The translations under genes and the position numbers were made by a program. DNA of 14,833 bases, taken from NCBI GenBank assembly GCA_964474415.1, contig CAYYSO010000050.1, positions 1 to 14,833 on the forward strand, given 5' to 3'. The notes beneath the pieces were generated by a model. The model made no database searches, was not told the DNA's origin, and was given only the letters and a program-made list of their open reading frames with translations. The DNA comes from Methylomarinum sp964474415 (GTDB lineage Bacteria > Pseudomonadota > Gammaproteobacteria > Methylococcales > Methylomonadaceae). Positions 1-8,398 of the stretch are shown piece by piece (the first letter of the stretch is position 1; each line of letters opens with the position of its first letter).

Positions 1-2026
1 GAAGGCGTTTTTCTTTTTCCACCAGATTAATGCGAATATCGCCGACATAACTGCCTTGACGCAAATAATAATGCCTGACCAGGCCGTTAAAGTCCATTGG
101 TGACGCCAGCCCGACATAGCTTTCATAGTCGGTCACTTCATTAACCGTGGCTAAATAGCGACCCAAGGCAGCAGCAACATTATCCGTTTCTTCCAGTGTT
201 GAGCCTCGCGGCATGTCAATGATTAGCTGCAATTCATTTTTGTTATCGAAAGGCAGCAGTTTTAATGGAACTACACGCGTGACAGCAAGCATTGCAGCAG
301 CAATAAAAGCAATAAAAACCGCCAATAAAAACCAGCGGGATCGTGCCGGAGTGACAATAATCGGCGCCAGAATGGATTTGTAAAGCTTATATACAAAGGT
401 GTTTTTCAGCACAAAGGGTTTGTCATGACCTTTACCGTAATCTTTTTTCAGTAGCCGATAACTGGCCCAGGGGGTAACAGTGAAGGCAATAATTAATGAT
501 AACAACATGGCGACAGGTACGTTGAAGGCCATGGGCGCCATGTAGGGACCCATCATACCGGTAATAAAAAACATCGGTAGAAAAGACAGGATAACGGCAA
601 AGGTTGCCAGAATAGTCGGTGGTCTGACTTCATCCACGGCTGTTAACAAGGCGCGTAAAGGCGGCTCTTTACGCATTTTATAATGACGGTGGATGTTTTC
701 CACGTCAACGATAGGATCGTCAACCAGAAGGCCCAGCGATAAAATCAAGGCAAACAAGGTGACCCGGTTAATGGTATAGCCAAAAATCAGGTCGCAAAGC
801 AGAGCGATGGCAAATGTCATCGGTACGGCAATGGAAACAATAAAGGATTCTTTCAAACCTAGTGTCAGTGACAACAGTACAATGATGGTGATGACAGCTA
901 TTCCCAGATGTTCAACCAATTCGTTGACTTTGTGGTCCGCATTTTTACCATAATTCCGACTGACTGTTAACAGCACATCGTCGGGGATTAAGGTACCGCG
1001 TAACTGTTCTGTCAAAGCCAGCACCTGTTCGGCGACATTGACGGCATTACTGCCTTTGCGTTTGGCAATGGCAATGGTGACCATGGCGCGTTCTTTGCCG
1101 GTTTCCGGTTGATTGCCGACAGCGCTGCCAATGGTATGCATGTGTTCAACAGCCGGGCCAAATCCGATGCGGGTATAGTGCTGAGTATCTTCCGCTCCAT
1201 CGATGATTCTGGCTATATCTCTCAGGTAAACAAGGCGACCATTGACACTTTTGATAACGGTGGAACCCACTTCTTCCGGGGTTTTAAAATGCGGCCCGGC
1301 TTCCAGCAGTATTTGTTGATTGCCACGATCAAAAGCGCCGGCCTGAACATTGATATTACTACTGAGCAATGCCTGTTTCAGTTCCAGCAAGGTGACACCA
1401 CGGGAAGCCAGTTTTAGCGGATCCGGATAAACCGAAATGCGTCTGGCAGCGCCACCTACCACCCAGCTGTTGCCGACATTTTCAACGCCGCGCAGACGCT
1501 CAATTAACTCATCAGCAATACGACGTATCGCCATTGAGTCATAAACTGCATTCTGCGGTGATAAGGTGAGCATGACTATGGGGACATCGTCAATTTCAAC
1601 GGGTTTGATCAGCCAGTTGGTTACCCCGGGAGGGATAATATCCTGATTAGCCTGAAGTTTATCCCGGGTCTTGATTAAGCTGGCTTCCAGATCTTCGCCA
1701 ACAAAATAGCGTACAGTGACCAGCGATTCTCCAGGTCTTGAGGCGGAATACACATATTCGACCCCCTCTATCTGGCTAAGCAACGCTTCAAGCGGGGTGG
1801 TCACCAGCATTTCAATTTCCTCACTGGAGGCACCGGGATATTGCACAAATACATCCATTACCGGTACTACAATTTGAGGATCTTCTTCGCGCGGTGTTAA
1901 CAGCAGCGCCGCAGCTCCAGCCAGTAGCGCTATAATTAAAAATAGCGGTGATAATTGCGAGGTGGTGAACAGTCTGACAATCTTGATGGTCAGGCTGTCC
2001 TGTTGATTGGTGTTGCTGTTACTCAT
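1..2026 (-). CDS. RND efflux pump inner-membrane permease (C-terminal part outside the window)
   Basis: Proton-driven inner-membrane pump of a tripartite efflux system. The frame is open without a stop from an ATG at 2024-2026 to the left edge, giving about 675 residues; full RND permeases have about 1,000-1,050, so the last third is missing. Seen in the translation: a first membrane helix around residues 27-44, then TPREEDPQI, a large periplasmic porter region, and a TM4 segment reading GLLVDDPIVDVEN. Its acidic pair at residues 436-437 corresponds to the proton-relay aspartates of AcrB-type pumps, whereas CzcA-type metal pumps usually have VDG there, so a drug or organic-compound exporter is more likely than a metal exporter. 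The start overlaps the adaptor stop in ATGAGTAA, which suggests translational coupling. Substrate cannot be read from the sequence. Confidence 0.93.
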   Translation of the reverse strand, partial: MSNSNTNQQDSLTIKIVRLFTTSQLSPLFLIIALLAGAAALLLTPREEDPQIVVPVMDVFVQYPGASSEEIEMLVTTPLEALLSQIEGVEYVYSASRPGESLVTVRYFVGEDLEASLIKTRDKLQANQDIIPPGVTNWLIKPVEIDDVPIVMLTLSPQNAVYDSMAIRRIADELIERLRGVENVGNSWVVGGAARRISVYPDPLKLASRGVTLLELKQALLSSNINVQAGAFDRGNQQILLEAGPHFKTPEEVGSTVIKSVNGRLVYLRDIARIIDGAEDTQHYTRIGFGPAVEHMHTIGSAVGNQPETGKERAMVTIAIAKRKGSNAVNVAEQVLALTEQLRGTLIPDDVLLTVSRNYGKNADHKVNELVEHLGIAVITIIVLLSLTLGLKESFIVSIAVPMTFAIALLCDLIFGYTINRVTLFALILSLGLLVDDPIVDVENIHRHYKMRKEPPLRALLTAVDEVRPPTILATFAVILSFLPMFFITGMMGPYMAPMAFNVPVAMLLSLIIAFTVTPWASYRLLKKDYGKGHDKPFVLKNTFVYKLYKSILAPIIVTPARSRWFLLAVFIAFIAAAMLAVTRVVPLKLLPFDNKNELQLIIDMPRGSTLEETDNVAAALGRYLATVNEVTDYESYVGLASPMDFNGLVRHYYLRQGSYVGDIRINLVEKEKRL

Positions 2027-3107
2027 TGTTTAAACCGCTGTTGATCAGGATGGTTTCACCATCACGCAAACCGGATAATACTTCGACTTTGTTACCTTTT
2101 TGTTTGCCGGTACGGATATGGCGATTGTAGACTTGATTTCCATCTACGATTTTGACAGCTTCCAGTTGGCCGTAATGTAAAACGGCAGAAACAGGAATCA
2201 ACAGGACATTCTGATGGTCTTCACAGCTTTGCTCCAACCAGCCAAACAGCCCCGGGACCAGGCCGTTAGATGAGGGTAGGGCGGCTTTCACCAGTTGTGT
2301 TCGGGTCAGTGAATCAATTTCCGGTACAATTTCATCAATTTTTCCATGAATTGTCCGCTTTAGTGCGTCAATGCGGATATTAACTTTCATGTCCAGAGTA
2401 ATGCGTTTGGCGCAATGGGTGGGAATAGCCGCTTCCAGGCGCAAATCATTTGATTTTTGTAGAATAACAATCGGATCATTGGGCAGCCCCATATCACCCG
2501 GTTCTTTCAAGCGTTCGCTGATAATACCGTCAAATGGCGCTTTCAGGATATTTTCTCCCAGGTTAACACTTATTTGTTTGATTGCGCTGCGAGCTCGATT
2601 AACAGCGGCTCGTGCTGATTTTGCGCGGGCCACGACAGCATCATAATTCTGCCGGGTGGCGGCGTCTTTGCGGTATAAGTTTTTAATTCTTTTTTCATCG
2701 GCAATGGCTTGACTGGCCTGGGCCTGGGCGGCAGTCAGAACAGCGGTTGCTTGCTGATAAGCCGCCTGTAAAGCTTGTTCATCCAGTCGTGCAATGATAT
2801 CGCCTTGTTTAACGGCGTCACCGACATTGACTGTGACCTCCAGAATTCGAGCATTAAATTTTGGGGCAATTTTCGCCACACTACGCGAACGTAATGTGCC
2901 GGGCCATGACATGATGTTGTCTGACAGTTCTTTGCCGATAGTCAGTGTTTTGGCGCCCGGGGGAAGGGGGGATAAATTTTTAGAGGTATTGCCCGGCTGT
3001 ATTTTTCCACCGCCGCCGATAATTCCCAGTGTATAGAATATAACCATCAATAATGCGGTGATGGACAGAGCGGGGATCAACCACTTATGTTCAGTTATTT
3101 TTTGCAT
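2019..3107 (-). CDS. RND efflux periplasmic adaptor (membrane fusion protein)
   Basis: Periplasmic adaptor joining the RND pump to the TolC-like channel. The product is 362 residues from the ATG at 3105-3107, usual for HlyD/AcrA-type adaptors. An N-terminal membrane anchor (about residues 9-33, ending in a glycine run) is followed by a lipoyl/barrel-sandwich half (IAPKFNARILEVTVNVGDAV), an alpha-hairpin rich in Ala, Gln and Lys (about 108-178), the second lipoyl half (ILKAPFDGIISERLKEPGDM), and beta-barrel and membrane-proximal domains. The frame extends upstream to 3227, but that would overlap the TolC-like gene by over 100 nt. The chosen start has AGGA about 8 nt upstream, lies 10 nt after the TolC-like stop, and begins with a typical short cytoplasmic tail plus anchor. 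There is no Cys at the end of the anchor, so it is not a lipoprotein. Confidence 0.93.
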   Translation of the reverse strand: MQKITEHKWLIPALSITALLMVIFYTLGIIGGGGKIQPGNTSKNLSPLPPGAKTLTIGKELSDNIMSWPGTLRSRSVAKIAPKFNARILEVTVNVGDAVKQGDIIARLDEQALQAAYQQATAVLTAAQAQASQAIADEKRIKNLYRKDAATRQNYDAVVARAKSARAAVNRARSAIKQISVNLGENILKAPFDGIISERLKEPGDMGLPNDPIVILQKSNDLRLEAAIPTHCAKRITLDMKVNIRIDALKRTIHGKIDEIVPEIDSLTRTQLVKAALPSSNGLVPGLFGWLEQSCEDHQNVLLIPVSAVLHYGQLEAVKIVDGNQVYNRHIRTGKQKGNKVEVLSGLRDGETILINSGLNNE

Positions 3108-3117
3108 TGTTGAGTCC

Positions 3118-4461
3118 TCATTTCCAGAAACCGATAGCCTGATTGAGTTGAGCTTGAGCACGCAATGCATCGAATTGCGCGGCGATACGACGTGAATGTG
3201 CTTTATCACGCGCGACTTCTGCTTCAATATAACGGGTGACAGTCACGATGCCAGCGTTGTGTTGTTCGGTAACCATTCTTAATGCTTCTTCTGCAGCAGT
3301 AACGGAGGCAGCTGTTACATCGAGCCTGGCTAACGCTTCTTTTAATCTCAAGTGAGCTGTTTTGACTTCATTTTCAATTTGTAAACGTGTTTGGGTCACC
3401 GTTTTTTCAGCCGCAGCAAGCTGATGCATGGCTTTTTTGATTTTCTCGCTGACACGAAAACCGGAAAACAGATCCATTTCCACCATGACACCGGCAGTCA
3501 CATTATCCTGGCTGGTGTTGAAATCAAGGTTTTTGCTGTCAGAACCGTAACTGACATAGGCATCTGCTTTAGGTAAGTGTGCGCCTTTGGCGGCATTGAG
3601 TTTTTTTTGAGCCATTTCAAGACGTTTGTTGACGGCTTTTATCTCGGGTCTTTGATTCATGGCTTGATTAAGCAGGTCAGTAAATTCATAGGTTTGCTTT
3701 GATAAGTCCCCATTATTTGAAGGAAGTATGTTGAAAGGTTGGTTAGCGGCTAACCCCAGCAATGTTTTTAAACCGGATCGAGCCAGTTCAATGGCATTGG
3801 CCGTCTGGATTTCAACATCTTTGCTTTCTGCCAGTTGTACTTCCAGAGATAGTACGTCCGACTTCAGAGCAGAACCGGCATCATAACGGACACGGCTTTG
3901 TTTTAGTTCACTGACAACAGTGGCAATGGATCGTTGGGCCACTTTGTGGGCTTCAACGGCCGCCATAAATCCGTAAAAAGCAGAGCTGACGGCATTAATC
4001 AGCTGATTGCGCATGGCCGAACGATCCAGCGTAGCCGCTTCTACACCCAGTTCTGCCGCTTTGCTCAGGTAATAGTCCTGGCCGCCGCGAAACAAGGAAA
4101 GATTGGCCGTTACTTCAGGGCGATAATTATCAATACCACCAGGGTGATTAAAATCAGTTCCGGGAGTAAAATTCAAACGCCGTTGAGAAATAACCATGCT
4201 AAAAGCGCGTGCCGGATTGTCAGTGTGTTCATAAGACAGGCGAGCTTTGAATTGTGGATAAAAATTTGCCAGTGCTTCACCGAGTTGAGCCTGTGCCTGA
4301 CCGATCCTGTCCTGCATAATTTGTAGATTAGGGTTGTTAGCCAACGCATAATCAGTTGCCTGTTGCAAAGTGTAATTTTTTGTATCTTCCGCATATAAAG
4401 AAGGGGTATTCAGGCATATAACAGAACCCAATAAGACCAAATATTTTGTTTGAATGCGCAT
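3118..4461 (-). CDS. TolC-family outer-membrane efflux channel protein
   Basis: Outer-membrane factor of the tripartite pump; family members form trimeric beta-barrels with a long periplasmic alpha-helical tunnel. From the ATG at 4459-4461 the product is 447 residues, normal for the family. A signal peptide covers about residues 1-24 (hydrophobic LVLLGSVICL, then SLYA before ED). The two repeated halves of the family are visible: ALANNPNLQIMQDRI, with QLGEALANFYPQFKA, near the start, and RPEIKAVNKRLEMAQKKLNAAKGAHLP in the middle, each followed by long helical segments. A TTG 18 nt upstream (4477-4479) is in frame but would put MNLQSI before the charged signal-peptide start, so the ATG is preferred. 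No strong Shine-Dalgarno is visible. It is the first gene of the operon channel-adaptor-pump. Confidence 0.92.
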   Translation of the reverse strand: MRIQTKYLVLLGSVICLNTPSLYAEDTKNYTLQQATDYALANNPNLQIMQDRIGQAQAQLGEALANFYPQFKARLSYEHTDNPARAFSMVISQRRLNFTPGTDFNHPGGIDNYRPEVTANLSLFRGGQDYYLSKAAELGVEAATLDRSAMRNQLINAVSSAFYGFMAAVEAHKVAQRSIATVVSELKQSRVRYDAGSALKSDVLSLEVQLAESKDVEIQTANAIELARSGLKTLLGLAANQPFNILPSNNGDLSKQTYEFTDLLNQAMNQRPEIKAVNKRLEMAQKKLNAAKGAHLPKADAYVSYGSDSKNLDFNTSQDNVTAGVMVEMDLFSGFRVSEKIKKAMHQLAAAEKTVTQTRLQIENEVKTAHLRLKEALARLDVTAASVTAAEEALRMVTEQHNAGIVTVTRYIEAEVARDKAHSRRIAAQFDALRAQAQLNQAIGFWK

Positions 4462-4546
4462 GATAGATTGCAAGTTCAAGTATTTTAGAGAATGTTAATA
4501 TTGTATACTATTAAACGGTTTGTTGTCCTATTAGTACTTTGATCCA
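4462..4546. promoter_or_regulatory. Divergent promoter region between the efflux operon and the TlpA-like gene
   Basis: This 85-bp AT-rich spacer must hold the promoters of both divergent transcripts. A GTATAC palindrome at 4503-4508 provides -10-like hexamers on both strands: TATACT at 4504-4509 (plus) and TACAAT at 4500-4505 (minus). I do not see a convincing -35 hexamer for either direction, so exact promoters are not assigned. Shared control of the two units is possible but unproven. Confidence 0.4.
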
Positions 4547-5089
4547 ATGAAAAAAATCTTTACAACAAAAATAATGATGGTTATGTTTGGACTGTTTTTT
4601 TTAGTTTTGCCAGTCACTACTCCGTCGGCTGAAACTGGTAATAAAGGTAAAGCGATCTCCAATGCCTGGGAATTGCCGCCATTAATTCTTAGCGACCTTG
4701 AAGGCCGGGAGCATAATCTTTATGACTGGCATGGTAAAGTCATTATGCTCAATTTCTGGGCTACTTGGTGCGGTCCCTGTCAGATTGAAATACCGGACTT
4801 TATAAACTACCAGATCAACTATGCTGACCGGGGTTTGCAAATTATCGGTATCGGATTAGATGAGGGGCGTAAATTACGTAATTACGTACGTACTATTGGT
4901 ATTAATTACCCTATACTCCAAGCCGACCCTGAGTTGCAATATTCATTATTGAAACAGTGGGGGAATCCGTTTGGTGTTTTACCTTTTACAGTGATTATTG
5001 GCAAAGACGGTCATTTGATATTTATGCAGCAGGGGGTTTTTAATTCAAAAGCCTTTGACTCTATTGTTAAGCCTTTATTGATTAAATAG
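4547..5089 (+). CDS. TlpA/ResA-like periplasmic thiol-disulfide oxidoreductase
   Basis: Thioredoxin-fold protein, probably acting in the periplasm to reduce or isomerise disulfides; relatives reduce apocytochrome c or cupredoxin cysteines for haem or copper insertion. It has 180 residues, typical for the family. An N-terminal hydrophobic segment (about 8-28, ending VTTPSA before ET) is a signal peptide or membrane anchor. The catalytic motif WCGPC is at residues 74-78, preceded by VIMLNFWAT, and the cis-proline loop is GVLPFTVI (Pro146). The gene is alone on the plus strand, divergent from the efflux operon and convergent with nhaD. A role in maturing the window's c-type cytochromes or the CuA site is attractive because those genes are nearby, but it is not shown by the sequence. 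Confidence 0.9.
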   Translation: MKKIFTTKIMMVMFGLFFLVLPVTTPSAETGNKGKAISNAWELPPLILSDLEGREHNLYDWHGKVIMLNFWATWCGPCQIEIPDFINYQINYADRGLQIIGIGLDEGRKLRNYVRTIGINYPILQADPELQYSLLKQWGNPFGVLPFTVIIGKDGHLIFMQQGVFNSKAFDSIVKPLLIK

Positions 5090-5147
5090 TCAGGTTTTTA
5101 ATTCAGGCTGTGATTTTTTGTAACTTTTCAATAATAAAGTAAAAGAA

Positions 5148-5278
5148 GAAACCTGTGGCTAATCTCATACACGCTGTAAATGCAGATATTGCAGGAGCAG
5201 TGGAACGGTGTGTTACTGTCATTGTAGGCTCTCACCGGTACTCTTGCCTCAAAAGATCTGATGTTAGCCACAGGTTTC
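5148..5278. repeat. 131-bp element bounded by perfect 15-bp inverted repeats
   Basis: GAAACCTGTGGCTAA at 5148-5162 is repeated exactly in inverse orientation at 5264-5278 (TTAGCCACAGGTTTC). About 101 bp separate the arms. The element lies in the gap between two converging genes (tlpA-like and nhaD). The interior is more GC-balanced than its surroundings and holds only short possible stems, such as GCAGT pairing with ACTGT. It could be a small non-autonomous mobile element, a structured RNA, or part of a bidirectional terminator; the long loop makes a simple terminator unlikely. No conserved protein is encoded here. Confidence 0.6.
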
Positions 5279-5315
5279 CTTCGCTAATAGATAATGAGAG
5301 GTTACGATTTTTCAT

Positions 5316-6611
5316 TTATTTATTCATCAGTAAATGAACATAAATAGACGCACAATACCCTACAGCAATAACCGGCAGCCACTTTAAATGGCCGGCAAAT
5401 GTATACCTGCCTCTTGATTGCCCCATAAGGGCGACGCCGGCGGCAGAACCTATAGCTAATAATGATCCGCCAACCCCTGATGTTAATGTCACCAGTAGCC
5501 ACTGGGTTAAATCCATCGGAGGCTGCATTTCCAGAACAGAGAACATGACTGGAATGTTATCAATTACAGCTGATAAAACACCAATGAGAATATTAGCCCA
5601 AGTATAGCTTAAATTTTGATAAATGGTTTTCGAGGCTAATTCCAGATAACCCAGTTCGGCCAGGCCGCCAATGCAAAAAATAATGCCATAAAAAAATAAT
5701 AAGGTATCCCACTCTGCATCTTTAATATTGGCAAAAACATCGTAGGCTAAATGTTCCTGGTCACTCATTTTTAACCAGTAGCTTGCCATCATGAGTAAGG
5801 CCAGTCCCATCATCATCCCCATAAAAGGCGGGATAAATAAGATTTGTTCGCAAGCAACAGAGATTGCAATAGTTATGAAAAACAACAGTGAGATGACAAT
5901 GGCACCTTTTTTTAACTGAACCGGTTTTTCTGCTTTTACAACCGGACAGGCTGGTGGAATGAAAAAGCTGAAAACCGTGGCAGGTACGACAAAATTTATC
6001 AAAGCCGGTAAGAATAAGTCTAAAAAGCCTGAAAATTCTATTTTTCCTTCTTGCCAGACCATCAGGGTTGTAATATCGCCAAAGGGACTGAATACACCGC
6101 CTGCATTGGCGGCAACGACAATATTGATGAAACTCAATTTGATAAAATCGATGTTATTCTTACCGCAAGCCAGGACTACCGCTCCCATTACCATTGCCGT
6201 GGTTAAGTTATTGGCAACAGTGGATAGAAAAAAAGCAATGAATCCAGTTAGCCAAAACAGTTGCCGGTAATGAAATCCCCGGAGAATCAGGGAATAACGA
6301 ATCTTCTCAAACAGGTTGCGTTCAACTAAGGCATTGGTGTAGGTCATGGACACCAGCAGAAATAGCAGTAACTCCCCATAGTCCATGAGTTGATGTTTTA
6401 TCAGGGTTTCTATTTGCTCTTTATTAAAACCATGATGATAAATGGCCGAATCAGCGACTAATATCCAAATGATGCCCGATGCTAAAATAACTGGTTTCGA
6501 TTTTCTAATATGGGTCAGTTCTTCTGTGGCAACTAATAAATAGGCAAAAATAAAGAGACCAAGACATATCAAGCCAACGCTTGAATCAGTTTCATGTAAA
6601 TTTTCCAGCAT
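5316..6611 (-). CDS. nhaD: NhaD-type Na+/H+ antiporter
   Basis: Inner-membrane antiporter of the NhaD family (ion transporter superfamily), exporting Na+ or Li+ in exchange for protons and supporting Na+ and pH homeostasis. The product has 431 residues with about a dozen hydrophobic segments. Recognisable stretches are EELTHIRKSKPVILASGIIW (30-49), TVANNLTTAMVMG (131-143), NAGGVFSPFGDITTLMVW (169-186), SAVIDNIPVMFS (347-358) and GVGGSLLAIGSAAGVALMG (379-397). The paired polar, glycine-rich segments in the two halves are typical of the inverted-repeat architecture of this superfamily. The ATG at 6609-6611 is the natural start, although no clear Shine-Dalgarno precedes it. It lies 102 nt downstream of the isomerase gene on the same strand and may be co-transcribed with it. 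Confidence 0.93.
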   Translation of the reverse strand: MLENLHETDSSVGLICLGLFIFAYLLVATEELTHIRKSKPVILASGIIWILVADSAIYHHGFNKEQIETLIKHQLMDYGELLLFLLVSMTYTNALVERNLFEKIRYSLILRGFHYRQLFWLTGFIAFFLSTVANNLTTAMVMGAVVLACGKNNIDFIKLSFINIVVAANAGGVFSPFGDITTLMVWQEGKIEFSGFLDLFLPALINFVVPATVFSFFIPPACPVVKAEKPVQLKKGAIVISLLFFITIAISVACEQILFIPPFMGMMMGLALLMMASYWLKMSDQEHLAYDVFANIKDAEWDTLLFFYGIIFCIGGLAELGYLELASKTIYQNLSYTWANILIGVLSAVIDNIPVMFSVLEMQPPMDLTQWLLVTLTSGVGGSLLAIGSAAGVALMGQSRGRYTFAGHLKWLPVIAVGYCASIYVHLLMNK

Positions 6612-6713
6612 AAAAAGAAATAAGTCGGATAAATTCTATTATTCTACTCTCATTGCCAAATGAAGGTAATTGGCTGCGCAATTAAAAGTGTATTTTTAGC
6701 AAGATGAAAGACA

Positions 6714-7970
6714 TTAGTTTTTATCTTCGATATGAGCGGCCATGTGCCATTGTAAAGGATGTTTTGACATTACTTTTTGTAAATACGTAGTCATTTTTTC
6801 AGCAAGGAATTTTTGTCTGACTCTGTCTTTAATAGCAGTAAAGTTTTTGCGTTCGGATGGTTTTCGGTTGATGATAGTTATCAGATGCCAGCCTTTATCT
6901 GTTTTTATAATGTCGCTGACTTCATTGTCTTTTAGTTTTTTAATAGCCACCTCAATTTCTTTGCCGGCACTACCTTCAGTTAACCAGCCCATATCACCGG
7001 AATGTTGACGACCATAAGGATCAATACTGTATTGCCCGGCCAGTTTAAATAAACTTTCGCCGGCAACAATTCTGGCGCGTATGTCTTCGGCTTGTTTTTT
7101 TGTGGCCAGTACAATTTGGCCGATTTGTCTGTGTTCAGGGATATAGCCTATATTTGGGTGTTTCTGAAAGTATTCCAGCAGCGTTTTTTCATTGGGAATC
7201 CATTGTTGTTCTTTTTCAGCCAATAATAGGCGAATAACCAGGTTATGAGCATATTCCTGCATTTGTAAGTCAATATTTTCACCTTGTGCAGCGGCGGCAT
7301 TTGCCATCAATATTAATTTGATCCATTCATTGGTCTTGTCAATGACGCGCTGTTTGTCGAGGATTAACTGATTTTTTTCAGTGAGTAAATCGCCGTATTT
7401 AATTGTGAGGCCATTACCTTGTGCCAGTATTGTCCCGGTAGCGGGTGTGTTATCCAGGCGTTCAAAATAGGTTTTTACATGCGCCTGTCTTATTAATTCG
7501 TTAATTTTATTCGTTTTTATAGTGGCAAAATGTTTGGCAATATAAGCTGAACGTGCTGCAGTCAGTGCATCGCTGTTGCTTTGATATTGTGTGGATAATT
7601 GGCGATGTAATAGTTCAGGAATCTGAATTTGTTCACGTAGACGGGTTAGATAACGTTGTGCGAGCAGAGATGTTTTGAAATTTCCCATTTCTTGTTGAAA
7701 TATAGTGCTATGGTGTTTATTAGTCTCAATAGCTTCCTGATAAAGTGCTTCGGCTCTGGCCAGCCGCAATAGCATGTCACCGCGAAGGTAGGCCTGATCT
7801 TTCTCATCCATCGCGGGAAATTGTGTGGCAAAAGGTGCGGCCTTCATAGCGGCTTCCAATTGTTGTTCGGTGACTTGACCGGATTTGCCGATAGTTACCA
7901 GAACTTTATCGGCATAAGCGCTAGTGAAGAAAAGGTGGGTAAGGAGAGAAATGAGAAATATTTTTTTCAT
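6714..7970 (-). CDS. Secreted parvulin-type peptidyl-prolyl isomerase (PpiC/SurA-like)
   Basis: Periplasmic foldase or chaperone predicted to isomerise Xaa-Pro bonds in exported proteins. The product is 418 residues from the ATG at 7968-7970. A signal peptide occupies about residues 1-20 (KKIFLISLLTHLFFTS, then AYA before DK). A helical, chaperone-like region of about 250 residues follows, then one parvulin domain at roughly 279-370 with the family signatures GQIVLATKKQAEDI, AGQYSIDPYGRQHSGDMGWL and IIKTDKGWHLITI. The frame extends 24 codons upstream, but that extension lacks signal-peptide character and would bury the KKIF signal start, so it is rejected. One parvulin domain rather than the two of E. 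coli SurA is closer to the PrsA/PpiC layout. It sits between the respiratory operon and nhaD; a role in folding the secreted cytochromes is only a guess. Confidence 0.9.
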   Translation of the reverse strand: MKKIFLISLLTHLFFTSAYADKVLVTIGKSGQVTEQQLEAAMKAAPFATQFPAMDEKDQAYLRGDMLLRLARAEALYQEAIETNKHHSTIFQQEMGNFKTSLLAQRYLTRLREQIQIPELLHRQLSTQYQSNSDALTAARSAYIAKHFATIKTNKINELIRQAHVKTYFERLDNTPATGTILAQGNGLTIKYGDLLTEKNQLILDKQRVIDKTNEWIKLILMANAAAAQGENIDLQMQEYAHNLVIRLLLAEKEQQWIPNEKTLLEYFQKHPNIGYIPEHRQIGQIVLATKKQAEDIRARIVAGESLFKLAGQYSIDPYGRQHSGDMGWLTEGSAGKEIEVAIKKLKDNEVSDIIKTDKGWHLITIINRKPSERKNFTAIKDRVRQKFLAEKMTTYLQKVMSKHPLQWHMAAHIEDKN

Positions 7971-8068
7971 GAAGAATAATGGAATAGGATCATAAGAAGT
8001 TATCCGCATCTGCTGGATTGCAAATGTACAGATACGTTTCAAGGTTTTTTAGTTTCCATGGTTTCCGT

Positions 8069-8294
8069 CACTACCATTAAGTCAAGGAATGTATTTTTAA
8101 AGTCAATGTCTTATAAAATAATTATGTAGGTTGGGTTAGATTTTTATTGAGAAACAATAAAAACGTAACCCAACAAAAGCCGGTTTGACGCCAAAAAGTT
8201 GGGTTACGTTATTTGCGCTCCGCTTGATAAGCTAACCCAACCTACATGTAACACATTGTTTAATAAATGCTTAGTCCTTAACTTAATGGCAGTG
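8069..8294. mobile_element. MITE-like inverted-repeat element, copy 1 (226 bp)
   Basis: The left arm CACTACCATTAAGTCAAGG (8069-8087) and the inverse of the right arm, CACTGCCATTAAGTTAAGG (8276-8294), match at 17 of 19 positions. The same terminal sequence bounds a second element at 14161-14240, so this is a repeat family, not a chance palindrome. The 10-mer GTTTCCATGG occurs in direct orientation just outside both ends (8052-8061 and 8298-8307) and could be a target duplication, though it contains the palindrome CCATGG and is separated from the arms by a few bases. No transposase is encoded; the size, paired ends and lack of genes fit a non-autonomous element. Confidence 0.65.
8124..8247. repeat. 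Nested GTAGGTTGGGTTAG-type palindrome inside the MITE-like element
   Basis: Two sets of inverted repeats are nested. The outer arms are ATGTAGGTTGGGTTAG (8124-8139) and its exact complement (8232-8247), 16 bp each. The inner arms are AACGTAACCCAAC (8162-8174) and its exact complement (8198-8210), 13 bp each. The two sets share the GTTGGGTTA core, so four copies of one core occur in alternating orientation. Similar GTAGGTTGGGTTA intergenic palindromes are, to my knowledge, frequent in several proteobacterial genomes. It looks like a REP-like unit that inserted into, or was captured by, the outer element. Confidence 0.7.
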
Positions 8295-8398
8295 GTGGTT
8301 TCCATGGAAATTCATACTCTGGTGTTCCTGCGTTTGGTGGGAATGAAACAGTTTATTTCAGCTTGAGAATGCATACCAGACTATGGAAACTTCCCGTG

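Noticed and set aside
1109..1417. Plus-strand open frame of 102 codons
   Set aside because: It lies antisense within the RND permease gene, whose reading frame gives a clear family match; no ribosome-binding site or domain.
3108..3227. N-terminal extension of the adaptor protein
   Set aside because: It would overlap the TolC-like gene by over 100 nt and place non-signal-like sequence before an obvious membrane anchor; the downstream ATG has a ribosome-binding site.
5090..5147. Intrinsic terminator for the TlpA-like gene
   Set aside because: T-rich tracts are present but no stable stem precedes them.
5155..5337. 60-codon plus-strand frame after the TlpA-like gene
   Set aside because: It starts at GTG inside one arm of the inverted-repeat element, crosses the other arm and runs into the nhaD 3' end; no sign of coding.
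8051..8310. CRISPR-like repeat array
   Set aside because: Repeats are inverted and nested, not direct with regular unique spacers; no cas genes.
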